This document shows positions 7,890 through 16,909 of a DNA stretch of 42,835 nt, piece after piece. Origin of the DNA: an uncultured Bdellovibrionales bacterium (GTDB taxonomy: Bacteria > Bdellovibrionota > Bdellovibrionia > Bdellovibrionales > Bdellovibrionaceae); the NCBI GenBank assembly GCA_903926205.1, contig CAIYID010000082.1, forward strand, positions 1 to 42,835, read 5' to 3'. The notes beneath the pieces were generated by a model. It was not told where the DNA came from. It did not search any database and saw nothing but the letters and a program-made list of their open reading frames with translations. Within the stretch, counting starts at the first letter, position 1; every line of letters begins with the position of its first letter. The position numbers and the translations under genes were made by a program.

Positions 7890-9254
7890 CTAATTCTCTT
7901 TTTCCTTTGAACTCAAAACAGAGTAGAGAATCACAAAAAGTGAACTCAAAGTGCTTAATCCAAAAATAAGCAATAAGATCGCCTGAATCGCAGGAAATGG
8001 CCCGGAGAAAATTGGAAACCGACGTGAAGAGCCCCAAAGTCCTGATCTCATCATCAAACCAGACATGAGCATTAAACCAGTCAAAAAAGAAATTAGCGCA
8101 AATTTAAATATTTTATGACTGTATGGCTGCAAAAAAATTCTCAGGGATAAAAAATGAGCTAAAAAACTCAAGGTGATTCCCCCTAAGAGCAAGGGATGAA
8201 AATGCCCCGTCATGAAAAGCGTTCCTAAAATATTCGATTTAAAAGCGGCATTTCCTGCAATCATAAAACCAGAAAGTCCGCCAACGATGGTAAAACTACA
8301 AAAGCTCAGCAAGCCGACACTGGAGGGGCCTGAGTCAAAATTCTTGAGCAAAGGTTGACCTGTTTTTAGAGAATTTTTTTTCGCCATAAAATATTGAAAG
8401 ATATAAATCAAAGTAAAACCCGTAGTCGAAACTGCGGGAATCCAAATATACTTATCAAACCAAGGACCTATTTTTTGGGATTCGAAAATTTCAGGAAGAA
8501 GATGAACAAAACCTAAAATTACAAAAAGAGCATAGCCACCTGAAAGGAAAATTTTAAGCGACCATAAAAGCTTCGATTTTTGTTTTGCTTTAAAGAAAGA
8601 ACCCCAAATCATCATCAGCGCCAACGTCATTGCTTGCAAAGAAAAATGTCCAAGCGGAAGCCAAAGATGTTGGCTCCACTCACTCAACATCAGACCCCTT
8701 TGTAAAAACGCGTTCGTTCCCGCCGCACAGGCCGCCATGATCCAAGACGCAATCGCAATGAAAACCAAATCCAATTTTTCTTCTTGTGAGGAGATTTTTA
8801 CAAATACCAAACAAGCATGAATTGCAATAAAAGAAAATAAAATTACCTGCCCCAAAGAATTAATAATAAGAAAAAAACTGACCCAAGAAGAGTCCGGAGT
8901 CAAAATAAAGGGAGTCAACTGAATAGCCGGCAACCACAGATAGCCCATCCAAGAGCCGATCTCTCCAAGAAGAAAAAGAAACGTAGCAAGGAGAATGCCG
9001 ATTTTTTGAAATTCACTATACTCAAAAGATTGACGACTTTTTATGAAAAAAAAGTAAGCCATCGCTGACGGCGCCCAAAAAATTAACATCGAAAGAGCGT
9101 GAGCAGAAAGTGTTGAATGATAAAGCAGCAACCAGCTAAGAGATCCCGAAACCCGAATGATCAATGTAATTAAAATGGAAATTATCCCGATTGATAAACC
9201 AAAAAAAGCTGAACCTTTAAGTAGTTTCTCAATTAAAAATTGGTTTTTTTTCAC
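7890..9254 (-). CDS. 12-TM protein resembling heme-copper oxidase subunit I
   Basis: The 454-residue product has about twelve hydrophobic helices and almost no soluble parts. Some helices match the heme-binding spots of subunit I: LSAHALSM (His52, helix 2), LPLGHFSLQA (His203, helix 6) and MTGHFHPLLLGG (His351 and His353, helix 10, the HxH that carries heme ligands in oxidases and NO reductases). The paired His of helix 7 that binds copper B in active oxidases is not seen, so an oxygen- or NO-reducing centre is doubtful. The start is a GTG one base after the stop of the upstream prepilin gene, so the two are probably translationally coupled. No subunit II or cytochrome c gene lies nearby. The oxidase resemblance is my reading of motifs; a plain unknown membrane protein remains possible. 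Confidence 0.6.
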   Translation of the reverse strand: MKKNQFLIEKLLKGSAFFGLSIGIISILITLIIRVSGSLSWLLLYHSTLSAHALSMLIFWAPSAMAYFFFIKSRQSFEYSEFQKIGILLATFLFLLGEIGSWMGYLWLPAIQLTPFILTPDSSWVSFFLIINSLGQVILFSFIAIHACLVFVKISSQEEKLDLVFIAIASWIMAACAAGTNAFLQRGLMLSEWSQHLWLPLGHFSLQAMTLALMMIWGSFFKAKQKSKLLWSLKIFLSGGYALFVILGFVHLLPEIFESQKIGPWFDKYIWIPAVSTTGFTLIYIFQYFMAKKNSLKTGQPLLKNFDSGPSSVGLLSFCSFTIVGGLSGFMIAGNAAFKSNILGTLFMTGHFHPLLLGGITLSFLAHFLSLRIFLQPYSHKIFKFALISFLTGLMLMSGLMMRSGLWGSSRRFPIFSGPFPAIQAILLLIFGLSTLSSLFVILYSVLSSKEKEN

Positions 9255-9255
9255 A

Positions 9256-9768
9256 TCAAACTCCGGGACCGATAATCATAGTCTCATTGTACAAGGGACG
9301 AAGCCCATCGATTTCAAGGGAAATAATCTCGAAAACTTCCACCAAATAGGAAACTCCTACTTTTCCATCTGTCCTTGAGCTGGGAGTGATATGCACTTCA
9401 ATTGTCGAATTCGGCCCACAAAGACTTGGTCCGCTCGAACCATAAGCAGGCCCCAAAATAATTCCATCAACAAAAACATTCGTTGCAGAATTTTTTATCA
9501 TGGTTGGAGTTCCATTTTTAGCATAGCAAGCTAAATAATTAGTCCCACTATCTGATAAATTTGGCAAACCATTGACAGGAGAATATATTCGTGAAGACAG
9601 CTCTGTCATTACGACTCTGACTGACATCGCTTTCAAATTAGCGGTTGTCTGTTTCTGATAATGGGTCATCAAAACCATGACAGCGGAAACGCCGATGGCT
9701 AAAATAGCAAAAGAAATAAGTGTCTCAATTAAGGTAAAACCTTTTTGAGAAAAATTAATTTTATTCAT
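9256..9768 (-). CDS. Prepilin-like protein (PilV/GspI type)
   Basis: The 170-residue product has a canonical type III prepilin signal: a short basic leader, then KG|FTLIETLISFAILAIGVSAVMVL, where prepilin peptidase would cut after Gly10 and methylate Phe, with Glu at +5. The rest is a small globular domain with two Cys pairs candidates (ACYAKNG, SLCGPN). The size and the 'GFTLIE' plus 'AILAIGVSA' pattern fit minor pilins of the PilV / GspI group. The gene overlaps its upstream neighbour by 4 bases and abuts the downstream 12-TM gene, so it is the fourth gene of the operon. It would assemble into a type IV pilus or a type II secretion pseudopilus in the inner membrane and periplasm. Confidence 0.85.
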   Translation of the reverse strand: MNKINFSQKGFTLIETLISFAILAIGVSAVMVLMTHYQKQTTANLKAMSVRVVMTELSSRIYSPVNGLPNLSDSGTNYLACYAKNGTPTMIKNSATNVFVDGIILGPAYGSSGPSLCGPNSTIEVHITPSSRTDGKVGVSYLVEVFEIISLEIDGLRPLYNETMIIGPGV

Positions 9769-11297
9769 AGAGAATCTCTCACAGTAAAGCTCATGTCTTT
9801 ATACCAGCCAGGGGTATATAATTTCGAAAGATCCGGGGATTGAATTGCTGGTTTCCAACACTGATTTGTTACTATTCCGCCTGTCGGTCCCGTGGCGGTA
9901 CAGGTTTCAAAATATTGTTCTAAAGAAGAAGGCGCGAACTCTGTTGGTACAGAATTGCCGAACGGAGAAAAAAAGTTATGCGCTACCGTTGACTTTAGAG
10001 TTAAGAAATTACCGGCTAGATTTTGCACACTAACACTTGTCGGGAGGACCGCCGTCGCTGGTGTCGTAACAAAATCAAAAGGATTCAATATATAAAGAGT
10101 TCCGCCACCTGAAACCGTTAAATGTGTTACATTGATGTGACCATAAATGGCGGCTTCGACCCCAAGAGCCAATGTTACATTTAAAGCGTCAGCAATTATC
10201 AATCCACAAAAAATTGATGAATTTGAAAAATTCAAAGAAACGCTCTTACCTTTTTGAAGCAAAATCATATTATTAATGCTTCCCTGCGCCGCCGGAGAAT
10301 TTGCACAGGTCTGATTGAGCTTTGTAAGAACAACTCCATCTGGAAAATTTGTAATTCCAGCCCGTGTCGCATCAGCGAGTTCAAAACCAGGCCCATTCGC
10401 AGCTCCAACGACACTGCTGGGCAAGGGAAATCCACCGACGCTATTATAAACCCAAAAATAGTCCATAGGTTGAGTCCAACCTGTTCCACTATCGAATGGT
10501 AAGCCACTAATTCCATTAAAGGCACTTTGTTGAATACCTCCATAAAAATGACTCAAAAGACTGTTCACACTAAAATATTGTCCAGAGCCCACTGAGGGAC
10601 CTGTTGTGAATAATGTATCTTGAAAAAAAATATTTGGCACAGTTGTCGAAAATAAAGAAGGACTGGTAAACGTTTGCATATCAAGAGGGCTGTTTCCATT
10701 CGAAACTAAAGTTTTACCTGAAATTATTAAAGTAGATTTTGGATCAACTGTAATAACATTGCCAGTGCTCCTAAAAATAGCTGCAAAATTTATGGAGGAC
10801 GCTAGGTTGATCGACAACTGACGGTTCACTTGACCGGTGAGAGGAGGAAAGGTATCAGTCGAATATTGAATTTGAATTTCGACCATAGTGCTAGAAATAC
10901 TTGCATCATCGGCTCGTGCTACGCGGCTCACCGTTAAGTTAAAAGCTCTATATAGCGCAGCTTCACTTGAATCTAAAAAACAAGGAACGAGAGCCTGAGG
11001 AGTTGAAAAGGAAATAGGATTACCAACGGCTTGGCTGGCGTCTTTAAGCACACTAAAATTGCCACAAGAGTCATCGTTCGTAATAATTAGCTCACGAATG
11101 TGAGCTAATATTTTTTCCGTATGTTTATGAGCCTGCTGCTTGAGTGAGACCATCTTTAAAGTTTGACGACTGTTCGTCACATAGCCCGAGATTCCCAGTG
11201 CGGCTAGCAACAAGCAAATAACTAAAGGCACCACGACTAAGAGGCTTCCCCGTTCATCCGAGGTAATAAATATTTTCTTTACCATTCGATCAATCAA
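9765..11297 (-). CDS. PilX-like large pilus-assembly protein
   Basis: The N-terminus (SDERGSLLVVVPLVICLLLA then ALGISGYVTNSRQTLKM) follows the PilX N-terminal pattern of minor pilins, 'RG..L..' before a hydrophobic helix, but without the Glu of classical pilins. At 510 residues it is more than twice the usual PilX length; residues about 150-510 are a beta-rich extracytoplasmic region of unknown fold. The start is a TTG overlapping the upstream stop (TTGA), four bases after AGAGGA; a nearby ATG at 11285 is an alternative. Tight overlaps on both sides place it in the pilin operon. It probably sits at the tip or priming complex of the fibre, as minor pilins do, and the large domain could be the adhesive or secreted-cargo part; that last point is inference. 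Confidence 0.65.
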   Translation of the reverse strand: MIDRMVKKIFITSDERGSLLVVVPLVICLLLAALGISGYVTNSRQTLKMVSLKQQAHKHTEKILAHIRELIITNDDSCGNFSVLKDASQAVGNPISFSTPQALVPCFLDSSEAALYRAFNLTVSRVARADDASISSTMVEIQIQYSTDTFPPLTGQVNRQLSINLASSINFAAIFRSTGNVITVDPKSTLIISGKTLVSNGNSPLDMQTFTSPSLFSTTVPNIFFQDTLFTTGPSVGSGQYFSVNSLLSHFYGGIQQSAFNGISGLPFDSGTGWTQPMDYFWVYNSVGGFPLPSSVVGAANGPGFELADATRAGITNFPDGVVLTKLNQTCANSPAAQGSINNMILLQKGKSVSLNFSNSSIFCGLIIADALNVTLALGVEAAIYGHINVTHLTVSGGGTLYILNPFDFVTTPATAVLPTSVSVQNLAGNFLTLKSTVAHNFFSPFGNSVPTEFAPSSLEQYFETCTATGPTGGIVTNQCWKPAIQSPDLSKLYTPGWYKDMSFTVRDSL

Positions 11298-12862
11298 TTA
11301 ATCCTCTTAAATGAATCCCATTCTGGTTTGAGACTACAATAGCCCGGACCCGTCGAGCATCCATAATCCCTCACATGAAATTCAAAATAAATTCCCTTTG
11401 GAAAAGTTAGCACAGACGAGGCTGACGTGGGAGTAGAAATAGTCATTGGATCTCCCGCTGCCATAAAAATAGCGTTCTGATCATCATAATATTTTGCTGA
11501 AATGGAAATATAATTCCCTTCAGGCAAAGCCATCGCTCCCTTACTTCCTGCCACAGAATAAGTCACAACACCGTTAGAAGCACTACTTGAAAAAGAAAAT
11601 GGCATGCTCGCAATCACAGTCTCTAGGTAAGGACGCCCACCAGGTAACGTTCGAACAACCGGAAAGCAACGCGCCTTATTTTTAGTCAAGTCCTTTGCTT
11701 TAATTCCTTCTTGAACGATGGAGATCACCCCAAGCTCTGCAACAGGAGTTTCTAATAAGCTTTTCAAAGATTTAAATTGAGAAAAATCAACCGCGGGTTC
11801 ATCATCCTTGGCCGTTCCACCGTTGAAAGCCGAGACGTTATTAACAAAGGCCATAGAATTAATATTCTGACATTCTAAAGACAGTGGAACCGATTCCCAC
11901 CAGTATTGAGTGGCGCCCGTGGCTTGTCTGTCCTTACAGGTTTGAACCAACTTATTTAGTTTTGGGATCACATCCTTTACGATTTTTCGATATTTTCCCA
12001 TCGACAAAATCTCATTTACATCAAGGGTTGGATAAACCAATGCATCCAAAGCAGAAAGGGCATCACTCCAATCACCAGCAGGAGTATTTCCAGAGGAAAA
12101 AGCGACGTTCAATGAAAACGCACCTGAATTGAAAGTAAAACTTGCATCGATGGCTTTCTTCAGTTTTATTAATCCGCTCAAATTATCACTCACATCTGTT
12201 GCGGCTTGATTGTTATAATAATCAATCAAAGATTGAGCGATGCTAGCTCCCGTAGGACTTTGACTAATTCCAGGTCCAGCGCCTGAAGTGTCTTGATAGC
12301 TATTGCACAACATCGTCGCGACATACACAGAATAAGTTTGAGTTTGCGGTGTCACTACAAACTGATTTAAAAGTGAACTCAGTTCCTGCTTTAACAAGAC
12401 CGCGGCAGCAACATCTTTGCTGGGGTCCGGAGGTGCGTTGGCGGGGGTGAGCTTCGTCAATAAGCCGCCCTCAATTGGAAGATCTCCGTAGCCGATCGCA
12501 AACCAGTTACTAGGATCGGGGACACTGTTGGGGTCTGTAGATGCAGGAGTTCCCTTTAGCACCCAATATCCCATCACCAGCTTTTCGTTTGTCAGACCGT
12601 GGGCATTGGCTTCATTTGGATGAGCAGAGTAGTAGTTGGTAACGTCTCCATCGCCACAGTACCTGGTCGAACCAAATGAAATATCACCAGGCCTTGGATA
12701 TACAATTTGAGATTTTACCGTCGAGACTGAAGTGATCGGTAAATTGAATTTCATTGTGCCCTCAAAAGATTTGAACGGCGGTCGAACTGGTACGGGAGGT
12801 GTTTCAGCATAGCCATTAAAATTCACTAATAGGAAAATGAAAACACTCATGTAGTACTTCAT
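11294..12862 (-). CDS. Exported protein of the pilin operon, unknown
   Basis: The 522-residue product has a signal peptide (MKYYMSVFIFLLVNFNGYA) followed by a Pro-rich start of the mature chain (PPVPVRPP). The rest is a mix of helical and beta segments with several Cys pairs (for example near the C-terminus, YGCSTGPGYCSLKPEW). No family is recognised. It overlaps the upstream prepilin gene by ATGA and the downstream PilX-like gene by 4 bases, so the three proteins are probably made in fixed ratio and work together, as PilY1-like proteins do with minor pilins. It does not, however, show PilY1's beta-propeller or calcium-loop motifs that I could recognise. Confidence 0.65.
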   Translation of the reverse strand: MKYYMSVFIFLLVNFNGYAETPPVPVRPPFKSFEGTMKFNLPITSVSTVKSQIVYPRPGDISFGSTRYCGDGDVTNYYSAHPNEANAHGLTNEKLVMGYWVLKGTPASTDPNSVPDPSNWFAIGYGDLPIEGGLLTKLTPANAPPDPSKDVAAAVLLKQELSSLLNQFVVTPQTQTYSVYVATMLCNSYQDTSGAGPGISQSPTGASIAQSLIDYYNNQAATDVSDNLSGLIKLKKAIDASFTFNSGAFSLNVAFSSGNTPAGDWSDALSALDALVYPTLDVNEILSMGKYRKIVKDVIPKLNKLVQTCKDRQATGATQYWWESVPLSLECQNINSMAFVNNVSAFNGGTAKDDEPAVDFSQFKSLKSLLETPVAELGVISIVQEGIKAKDLTKNKARCFPVVRTLPGGRPYLETVIASMPFSFSSSASNGVVTYSVAGSKGAMALPEGNYISISAKYYDDQNAIFMAAGDPMTISTPTSASSVLTFPKGIYFEFHVRDYGCSTGPGYCSLKPEWDSFKRIN

Positions 12863-14151
12863 TCGGCCTCCCCGTAAACGGTAAATTTTAAAACTTTAGT
12901 TCCAATTTTTCTTGAAAACAAAATACTCCCCTTCAATGAGGAAATTTCGGTAATATCGACAGGCGATGTCTTGCCGGAAAAATCTCGGCGAATAAATGTA
13001 AAATTTCCCGGTTTCTTAGAGAGAACTTTTAACAAGTAAACCGAAAATCTCACGGGCAAAATAAAAAGATCATGCGGTGACATCGCATTTGAATCATAAA
13101 AATGTGACCATTTTTGAATAGTCACCGGAGCCGAAAGATCTGCAGAATTAAATGAATTTGTTGCGAACAAATTTTGTTGATGTGTTGGGAACAGATAAGT
13201 CCAAGCACCACTCGTTCCATTAATCAACGGACCATAATTAGCTAGTTGTGGGCTGAAAGCGGTGAATTGACTACTCGTAATTTCATTCAGTTTGACTAAT
13301 ACGTGCTGGGCTGTGATCGCATTATTTGGATATTGAGCCTGGCAGGCACTAAGATTTGCCGCACAAGAAGTGGCTTCAGAGAGCCACATCACTATGAATT
13401 GCTGCGGAACATAGGGATTATAAACGACCACTGGTGAACCTAAAATCTGATCTAAGTTGTTCTGACTCCCACTCCCTTTCTCGAGAGTTGTCAAAATATA
13501 AGAACCTGATGCCGCCGTACTGCTCGCGGTAGTCGAAATAAAGCGAAATGCCACCGAAGAATTTGAACGAGAAAGAACTGGAAATTCGACACTCTTTTCA
13601 TCTACCAATGGCCAAGTGACCGACACCTGATTAGCAAGCTTAGAAAGACTCCCAGGAATAGGCTTATTGATAAAGTACCGCGCATCAAAGTTAGCGCCTG
13701 GAGCGATTGAATTGCCCAAACTACTAATGTAAGAAGCATCTACATCACCAAAAAACTCCATATTGGTAGGAAGACCTCCTCCAGTGAACGGCGAAAGCTC
13801 ACCTGAAAGACCATCAATTGTTTGTAAACAAGGTGTGTTCTTGCCAGAACAAGCCGTTGGAACCGGCAGATGCAAAAAAATTGTTCCTAAATCGGCGGTC
13901 TCAGAAACATTGACGAATCGTGCGCCAAAAGAAGCCAAATTCGATTGTTCGATATAGGATTGAAGATTTGCTTTATCCTTAAAGAAATTGGAAGCATATT
14001 GTCCCACCAAGACAGAAACAATCGCAAAAATACCTACGGCGACAATCAATTCAACAAGTGAAAAGCCAACATCGCCCAAATTTTTTATTTTTTTGGGAAA
14101 TCCATTTTTTGGAGAAATAGTTTCCGCAAAAATAATACTTCCCTTTGACAA
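12859..14151 (-). CDS. Prepilin-like protein (PilW/GspJ type), first gene of the operon
   Basis: The 430-residue product carries a type III prepilin signal: basic leader (KKIKNLGDVG) then FSLVELIVAVGIFAIVSVLVGQYAS, cut after Gly29, Glu at +5. The start is a TTG after a run of G (GGGGGGG); the leader of about 29 residues is longer than usual. A PilW/GspJ-like minor pilin is the best fit from its place next to PilX- and PilV-like genes and from its long globular part. It heads an operon of five genes read on the minus strand to 7890. The upstream 290 bases carry the end of the previous transcription unit, so the promoter should lie close to 14152-14280. Confidence 0.75.
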   Translation of the reverse strand: MSKGSIIFAETISPKNGFPKKIKNLGDVGFSLVELIVAVGIFAIVSVLVGQYASNFFKDKANLQSYIEQSNLASFGARFVNVSETADLGTIFLHLPVPTACSGKNTPCLQTIDGLSGELSPFTGGGLPTNMEFFGDVDASYISSLGNSIAPGANFDARYFINKPIPGSLSKLANQVSVTWPLVDEKSVEFPVLSRSNSSVAFRFISTTASSTAASGSYILTTLEKGSGSQNNLDQILGSPVVVYNPYVPQQFIVMWLSEATSCAANLSACQAQYPNNAITAQHVLVKLNEITSSQFTAFSPQLANYGPLINGTSGAWTYLFPTHQQNLFATNSFNSADLSAPVTIQKWSHFYDSNAMSPHDLFILPVRFSVYLLKVLSKKPGNFTFIRRDFSGKTSPVDITEISSLKGSILFSRKIGTKVLKFTVYGEAE

Positions 14152-14299
14152 AGGTCCCCCCCTTTTTTGTCCTCTTCAGGATAGAGTCACTTGAAAGTTA
14201 TGTAAATTATTTATTTTATAAGTATTTTATTCGACGGCATTGCTTCGTTAAGCCAATTAAAGGGCTCAGTTTAAGACACTCAGTTTATTACAAACACGA

Positions 14300-14323
14300 A
14301 AATTGAGAGTTTTCTCTCAATTT
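14300..14323 (-). terminator. Hairpin terminator candidate
   Basis: AAATTGAGAG and CTCTCAATTT form a perfect 10-base stem around TTTT. On the minus strand the stem ends in a short T-run (CAATTTT), so it could end transcription coming from the lipoprotein gene that stops at 14443. Confidence 0.55.
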
Positions 14324-14367
14324 GAGACCGCCTTTAAGGATCACTCAACTGCCGAGCCGACCAGCGC

Positions 14368-14406
14368 TCGAGCGTCCACGATGGACGCTCGAAATGAGTT
14401 TAAAAG
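14368..14406 (+). repeat. Palindromic element RASTMDARN, copy 1
   Basis: An 11-base inverted repeat (TCGAGCGTCCA / TGGACGCTCGA) around CGA is followed by AAATGAGTTTAAAAG. The same block, including the 15-base tail with one change, occurs in the opposite orientation at 23849-23886. Read on the plus strand, the element encodes RASTMDARNEFK within a frame that runs from about 14261 to a TAA near 14439, without a good start. It is too symmetrical to be constrained by protein alone, and a REP-like mobile or structural repeat is the better explanation. Confidence 0.75.
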
Positions 14407-14442
14407 TGCAACAATCTTTTTATCAGGACAAGTTTAACTAAA

Positions 14443-15534
14443 TTAAAGTCCAAGAGATTTTTTGAAAATATTAATTTCAGACAATAAACCGACCTCTAAA
14501 GAGTGACGTCGATTCAAGATGACCTCTTGAGAACCATTGGTTTTGGTCGGTTCTGGCAAGTTCATGTGTTTATAAAAATCAGTCACATTAGAGTGAATCG
14601 AAGGCTCATAACCGAGTGACTTCAAGAAAGAAATTTCCCGATTAGCTTCATGGATCCAAGTTGTGTACTCAATCACTTGATCTTTATTCAGTTGGCTAAA
14701 TTTGGCGTCAGAATGAATTTTTAGCATCCAAAGCTTCGAGAGAATATTAGCATTTTGCACGTTGATAATTTTTGAGAGCAACATGACTGGTAAAAAATTG
14801 CTTCGGGCTCGCAAGAGTGCCACGGCTTTGTCTTCATTAAACATAATGATATGTTCAAAAGCCTGCAAAACAAGTCGCTCTTCATCAGCAGCCTTTTTCT
14901 TTTTCAAAGTGTCTTCAATCAAAGACAACATAGAAACATTTTGACGTTTCAAAGGAAGGTTCATTGCAATTTGATTGGTGTTGACCAAATGCACCGCCGC
15001 CGAAAGAGCCAAGAAATCTTCTGTGGCTTCATCACTCGCCGTGGGATCAATTTGTGCGGTTACATCTGGGAGATAGTTCGCTACTTCGCGGAAAAACTCA
15101 TTGGCCGCATCCTCGTAGAGATGTTCCAATTTCACACTGATATGACCTGCCGTTTTATTGGTGTCAGAATCACAAGCGGGTTCCCACAATTGAAATTCAA
15201 AAGCCATAAAAAACTGTCCCGCTCGATCAATTTTATCATCCATGGAAGAAACTTTTCCCATGCTGTCTAAGACCTCTTGACGAGCTTGACGAGTGTTTCC
15301 TTGCAATAAATCTTTGAGCATATTGCAGCTTGTATCATTGGTCGCACTGACACCCTGAACGGTTTTGTCCATTTGAGTGTTCATACTGTCCATTTTGCTG
15401 TTCATGGCACCAGTGGAATCGTGCATCTCTTTTAATTGACCAGTCATTTCGCAGCCACTAAGAATTCCACTGAGACTCAATCCCAAAGTTAAAAAACAAA
15501 CAGATCGACAGATAAATAGACTGACTTTCTTCAT
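14443..15534 (-). CDS. Lipoprotein with coiled-coil start, unknown
   Basis: Start chosen at ATG 15534, six bases after GAGGAG; an upstream in-frame TTG adds ten residues without a signal. The 363-residue product has a lipobox (GILSGC, Cys28) and then a heptad-like stretch (HDSTGAMNSKMDSMNTQMDK, residues about 36-55) typical of a short coiled coil, like Lpp or oligomerising stalks. The remaining 300 residues are mostly helical and soluble with no family I know. The gene appears to be alone between two hairpins. It is probably anchored in the outer or inner membrane facing the periplasm. Confidence 0.8.
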   Translation of the reverse strand: MKKVSLFICRSVCFLTLGLSLSGILSGCEMTGQLKEMHDSTGAMNSKMDSMNTQMDKTVQGVSATNDTSCNMLKDLLQGNTRQARQEVLDSMGKVSSMDDKIDRAGQFFMAFEFQLWEPACDSDTNKTAGHISVKLEHLYEDAANEFFREVANYLPDVTAQIDPTASDEATEDFLALSAAVHLVNTNQIAMNLPLKRQNVSMLSLIEDTLKKKKAADEERLVLQAFEHIIMFNEDKAVALLRARSNFLPVMLLSKIINVQNANILSKLWMLKIHSDAKFSQLNKDQVIEYTTWIHEANREISFLKSLGYEPSIHSNVTDFYKHMNLPEPTKTNGSQEVILNRRHSLEVGLLSEINIFKKSLGL

Positions 15535-15652
15535 TTTTCGCTCCTCACTGATTAAAAATTGCAAAGGAGTAAACTAACTAAAATGAAGCAGCATGTCAAT
15601 ATGGCAATTGATTAATTATTCTTATGTGTTTATATGTGGTTACAGTGCATAT

Positions 15653-15680
15653 GCCGACAGTCAAGATCACAGCTGTCGGC
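15653..15680. terminator. Hairpin between two minus-strand genes
   Basis: GCCGACAG and CTGTCGGC form a perfect eight-pair stem with a 12-base loop. It follows the stop of the hydrolase gene by 17 bases on the minus strand. No clear T-run follows on that strand, so it may terminate weakly or protect the 3' end. Confidence 0.45.
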
Positions 15681-15696
15681 CAAAAATTAATTCACC

Positions 15697-16665
15697 TTAG
15701 AGAGCTTCTAACGAGGGCACAAATGTACGTGGTGAGCCACCTGATAAAAGGTGAAGGATCGCTGGCGTGTAATAATCCGTGTCCATACGATTAAGTTCGA
15801 TATTACCACCGAGTGTCTCCATCACTCCAAAATGCGCTAGCAACTCGCCGGCCGGACCTGCATCAGTGGTTGGAGCTAAGTGATTGGCGTCGGGTCCCAA
15901 GGCCATCATAATTTTTTTGTCAGATGAATAAACGGCGGCATCTAAGAAATCTTGTCCTTGAGCCGGCGTTCCCCAATGATCATGCTCTCCTGTCAAAAAA
16001 AGAATTGGAAATTTATTAAACGGGCCTGCGTATTTCAGGTTGATGGTTTGTGGTGCCGGAATCGGAAGAGAAGAACTTTGAGCCTCTATCATTTTTGTGG
16101 GGTCAAGAATAGCATTGGCCATAAGCAGTCCATCTATTTTTCTCCCAATATCAGGGCACCGACTGGCAATATTGTAGCCTATGGCTCCGCCAATGGAGTG
16201 ACCAAACACAACTAAGTGATCACTTGGCTGACGTGAAACGTGAGCGGAATCATGTTCATATGCTAACGAATGATTCAACGCCCAGCGAATTCCCTGACAA
16301 GCATTGTTTGTCCAAGTGTCATGATTAACACTAGTCCATTTAAGCCCAATCAGACCTAACAGATCAATTGACTTCCAAATACCAAGACCAGCTTCTTGAA
16401 AGTAAGGATAAATAACATCATAACCACGAGAGGTCATATCTTCGATCAAATGCTGATAAATTTCAGGAGCAATAATAATAAAAGCATGCAGAAGTACAAC
16501 TGTTCCTTTGCTGGAACCTGTGGCCGTTGAAACATAAACCTGAGTTTTTTGTGGATTTGCGAAATCTGAAGTATTGGTCGCAGTCACATAAGAATTTGCC
16601 AAAGCTGTACGACTCAAACACCCCAACAAAAGAAAAACATAAACAAAATATAACACCTTTCTCAT
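15697..16665 (-). CDS. Exported alpha/beta hydrolase
   Basis: Start chosen at ATG 16665, next to a G-run, because it gives a signal peptide (KVLYFVYVFLLLGCLSRTALA); an upstream ATG at 16779 would add 38 residues that hide it. LLGC could also be read as a lipobox. The catalytic triad of the fold is visible: Ser157 in the elbow GHSIGG (155-160), Asp229 in TGEHDHWG and His262 in DANHLAP, with the oxyanion region at VVLLHAF (56-62). The family covers lipases, esterases and PET-hydrolase-like dienelactone enzymes; the substrate cannot be told. It probably acts in the periplasm or outside. The gene is divergent from the PEP carboxylase gene. Confidence 0.8.
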   Translation of the reverse strand: MRKVLYFVYVFLLLGCLSRTALANSYVTATNTSDFANPQKTQVYVSTATGSSKGTVVLLHAFIIIAPEIYQHLIEDMTSRGYDVIYPYFQEAGLGIWKSIDLLGLIGLKWTSVNHDTWTNNACQGIRWALNHSLAYEHDSAHVSRQPSDHLVVFGHSIGGAIGYNIASRCPDIGRKIDGLLMANAILDPTKMIEAQSSSLPIPAPQTINLKYAGPFNKFPILFLTGEHDHWGTPAQGQDFLDAAVYSSDKKIMMALGPDANHLAPTTDAGPAGELLAHFGVMETLGGNIELNRMDTDYYTPAILHLLSGGSPRTFVPSLEAL

Positions 16666-16909
16666 ATCCCCCCCGGTCAATAATTTTATAGAGCAGAAAC
16701 TCAACCTGGCAAGCTTTGCTGCCGAATTGTTAGGCTTTTCTGATAGAATCTTGTCGAAAAATGTTTTTTTCTTGCTCATTTCTCTTCAAATTACCTAATA
16801 GGTGGGTGGATATTTTGTGAAATTTGTTATCTTCAGAGGCCATTCGGGTGATAAAATAATGAGGCAAAAAATCAGGTGGATATTTGCTTAGCTCTCAAAA
16901 AAGGAAAAA

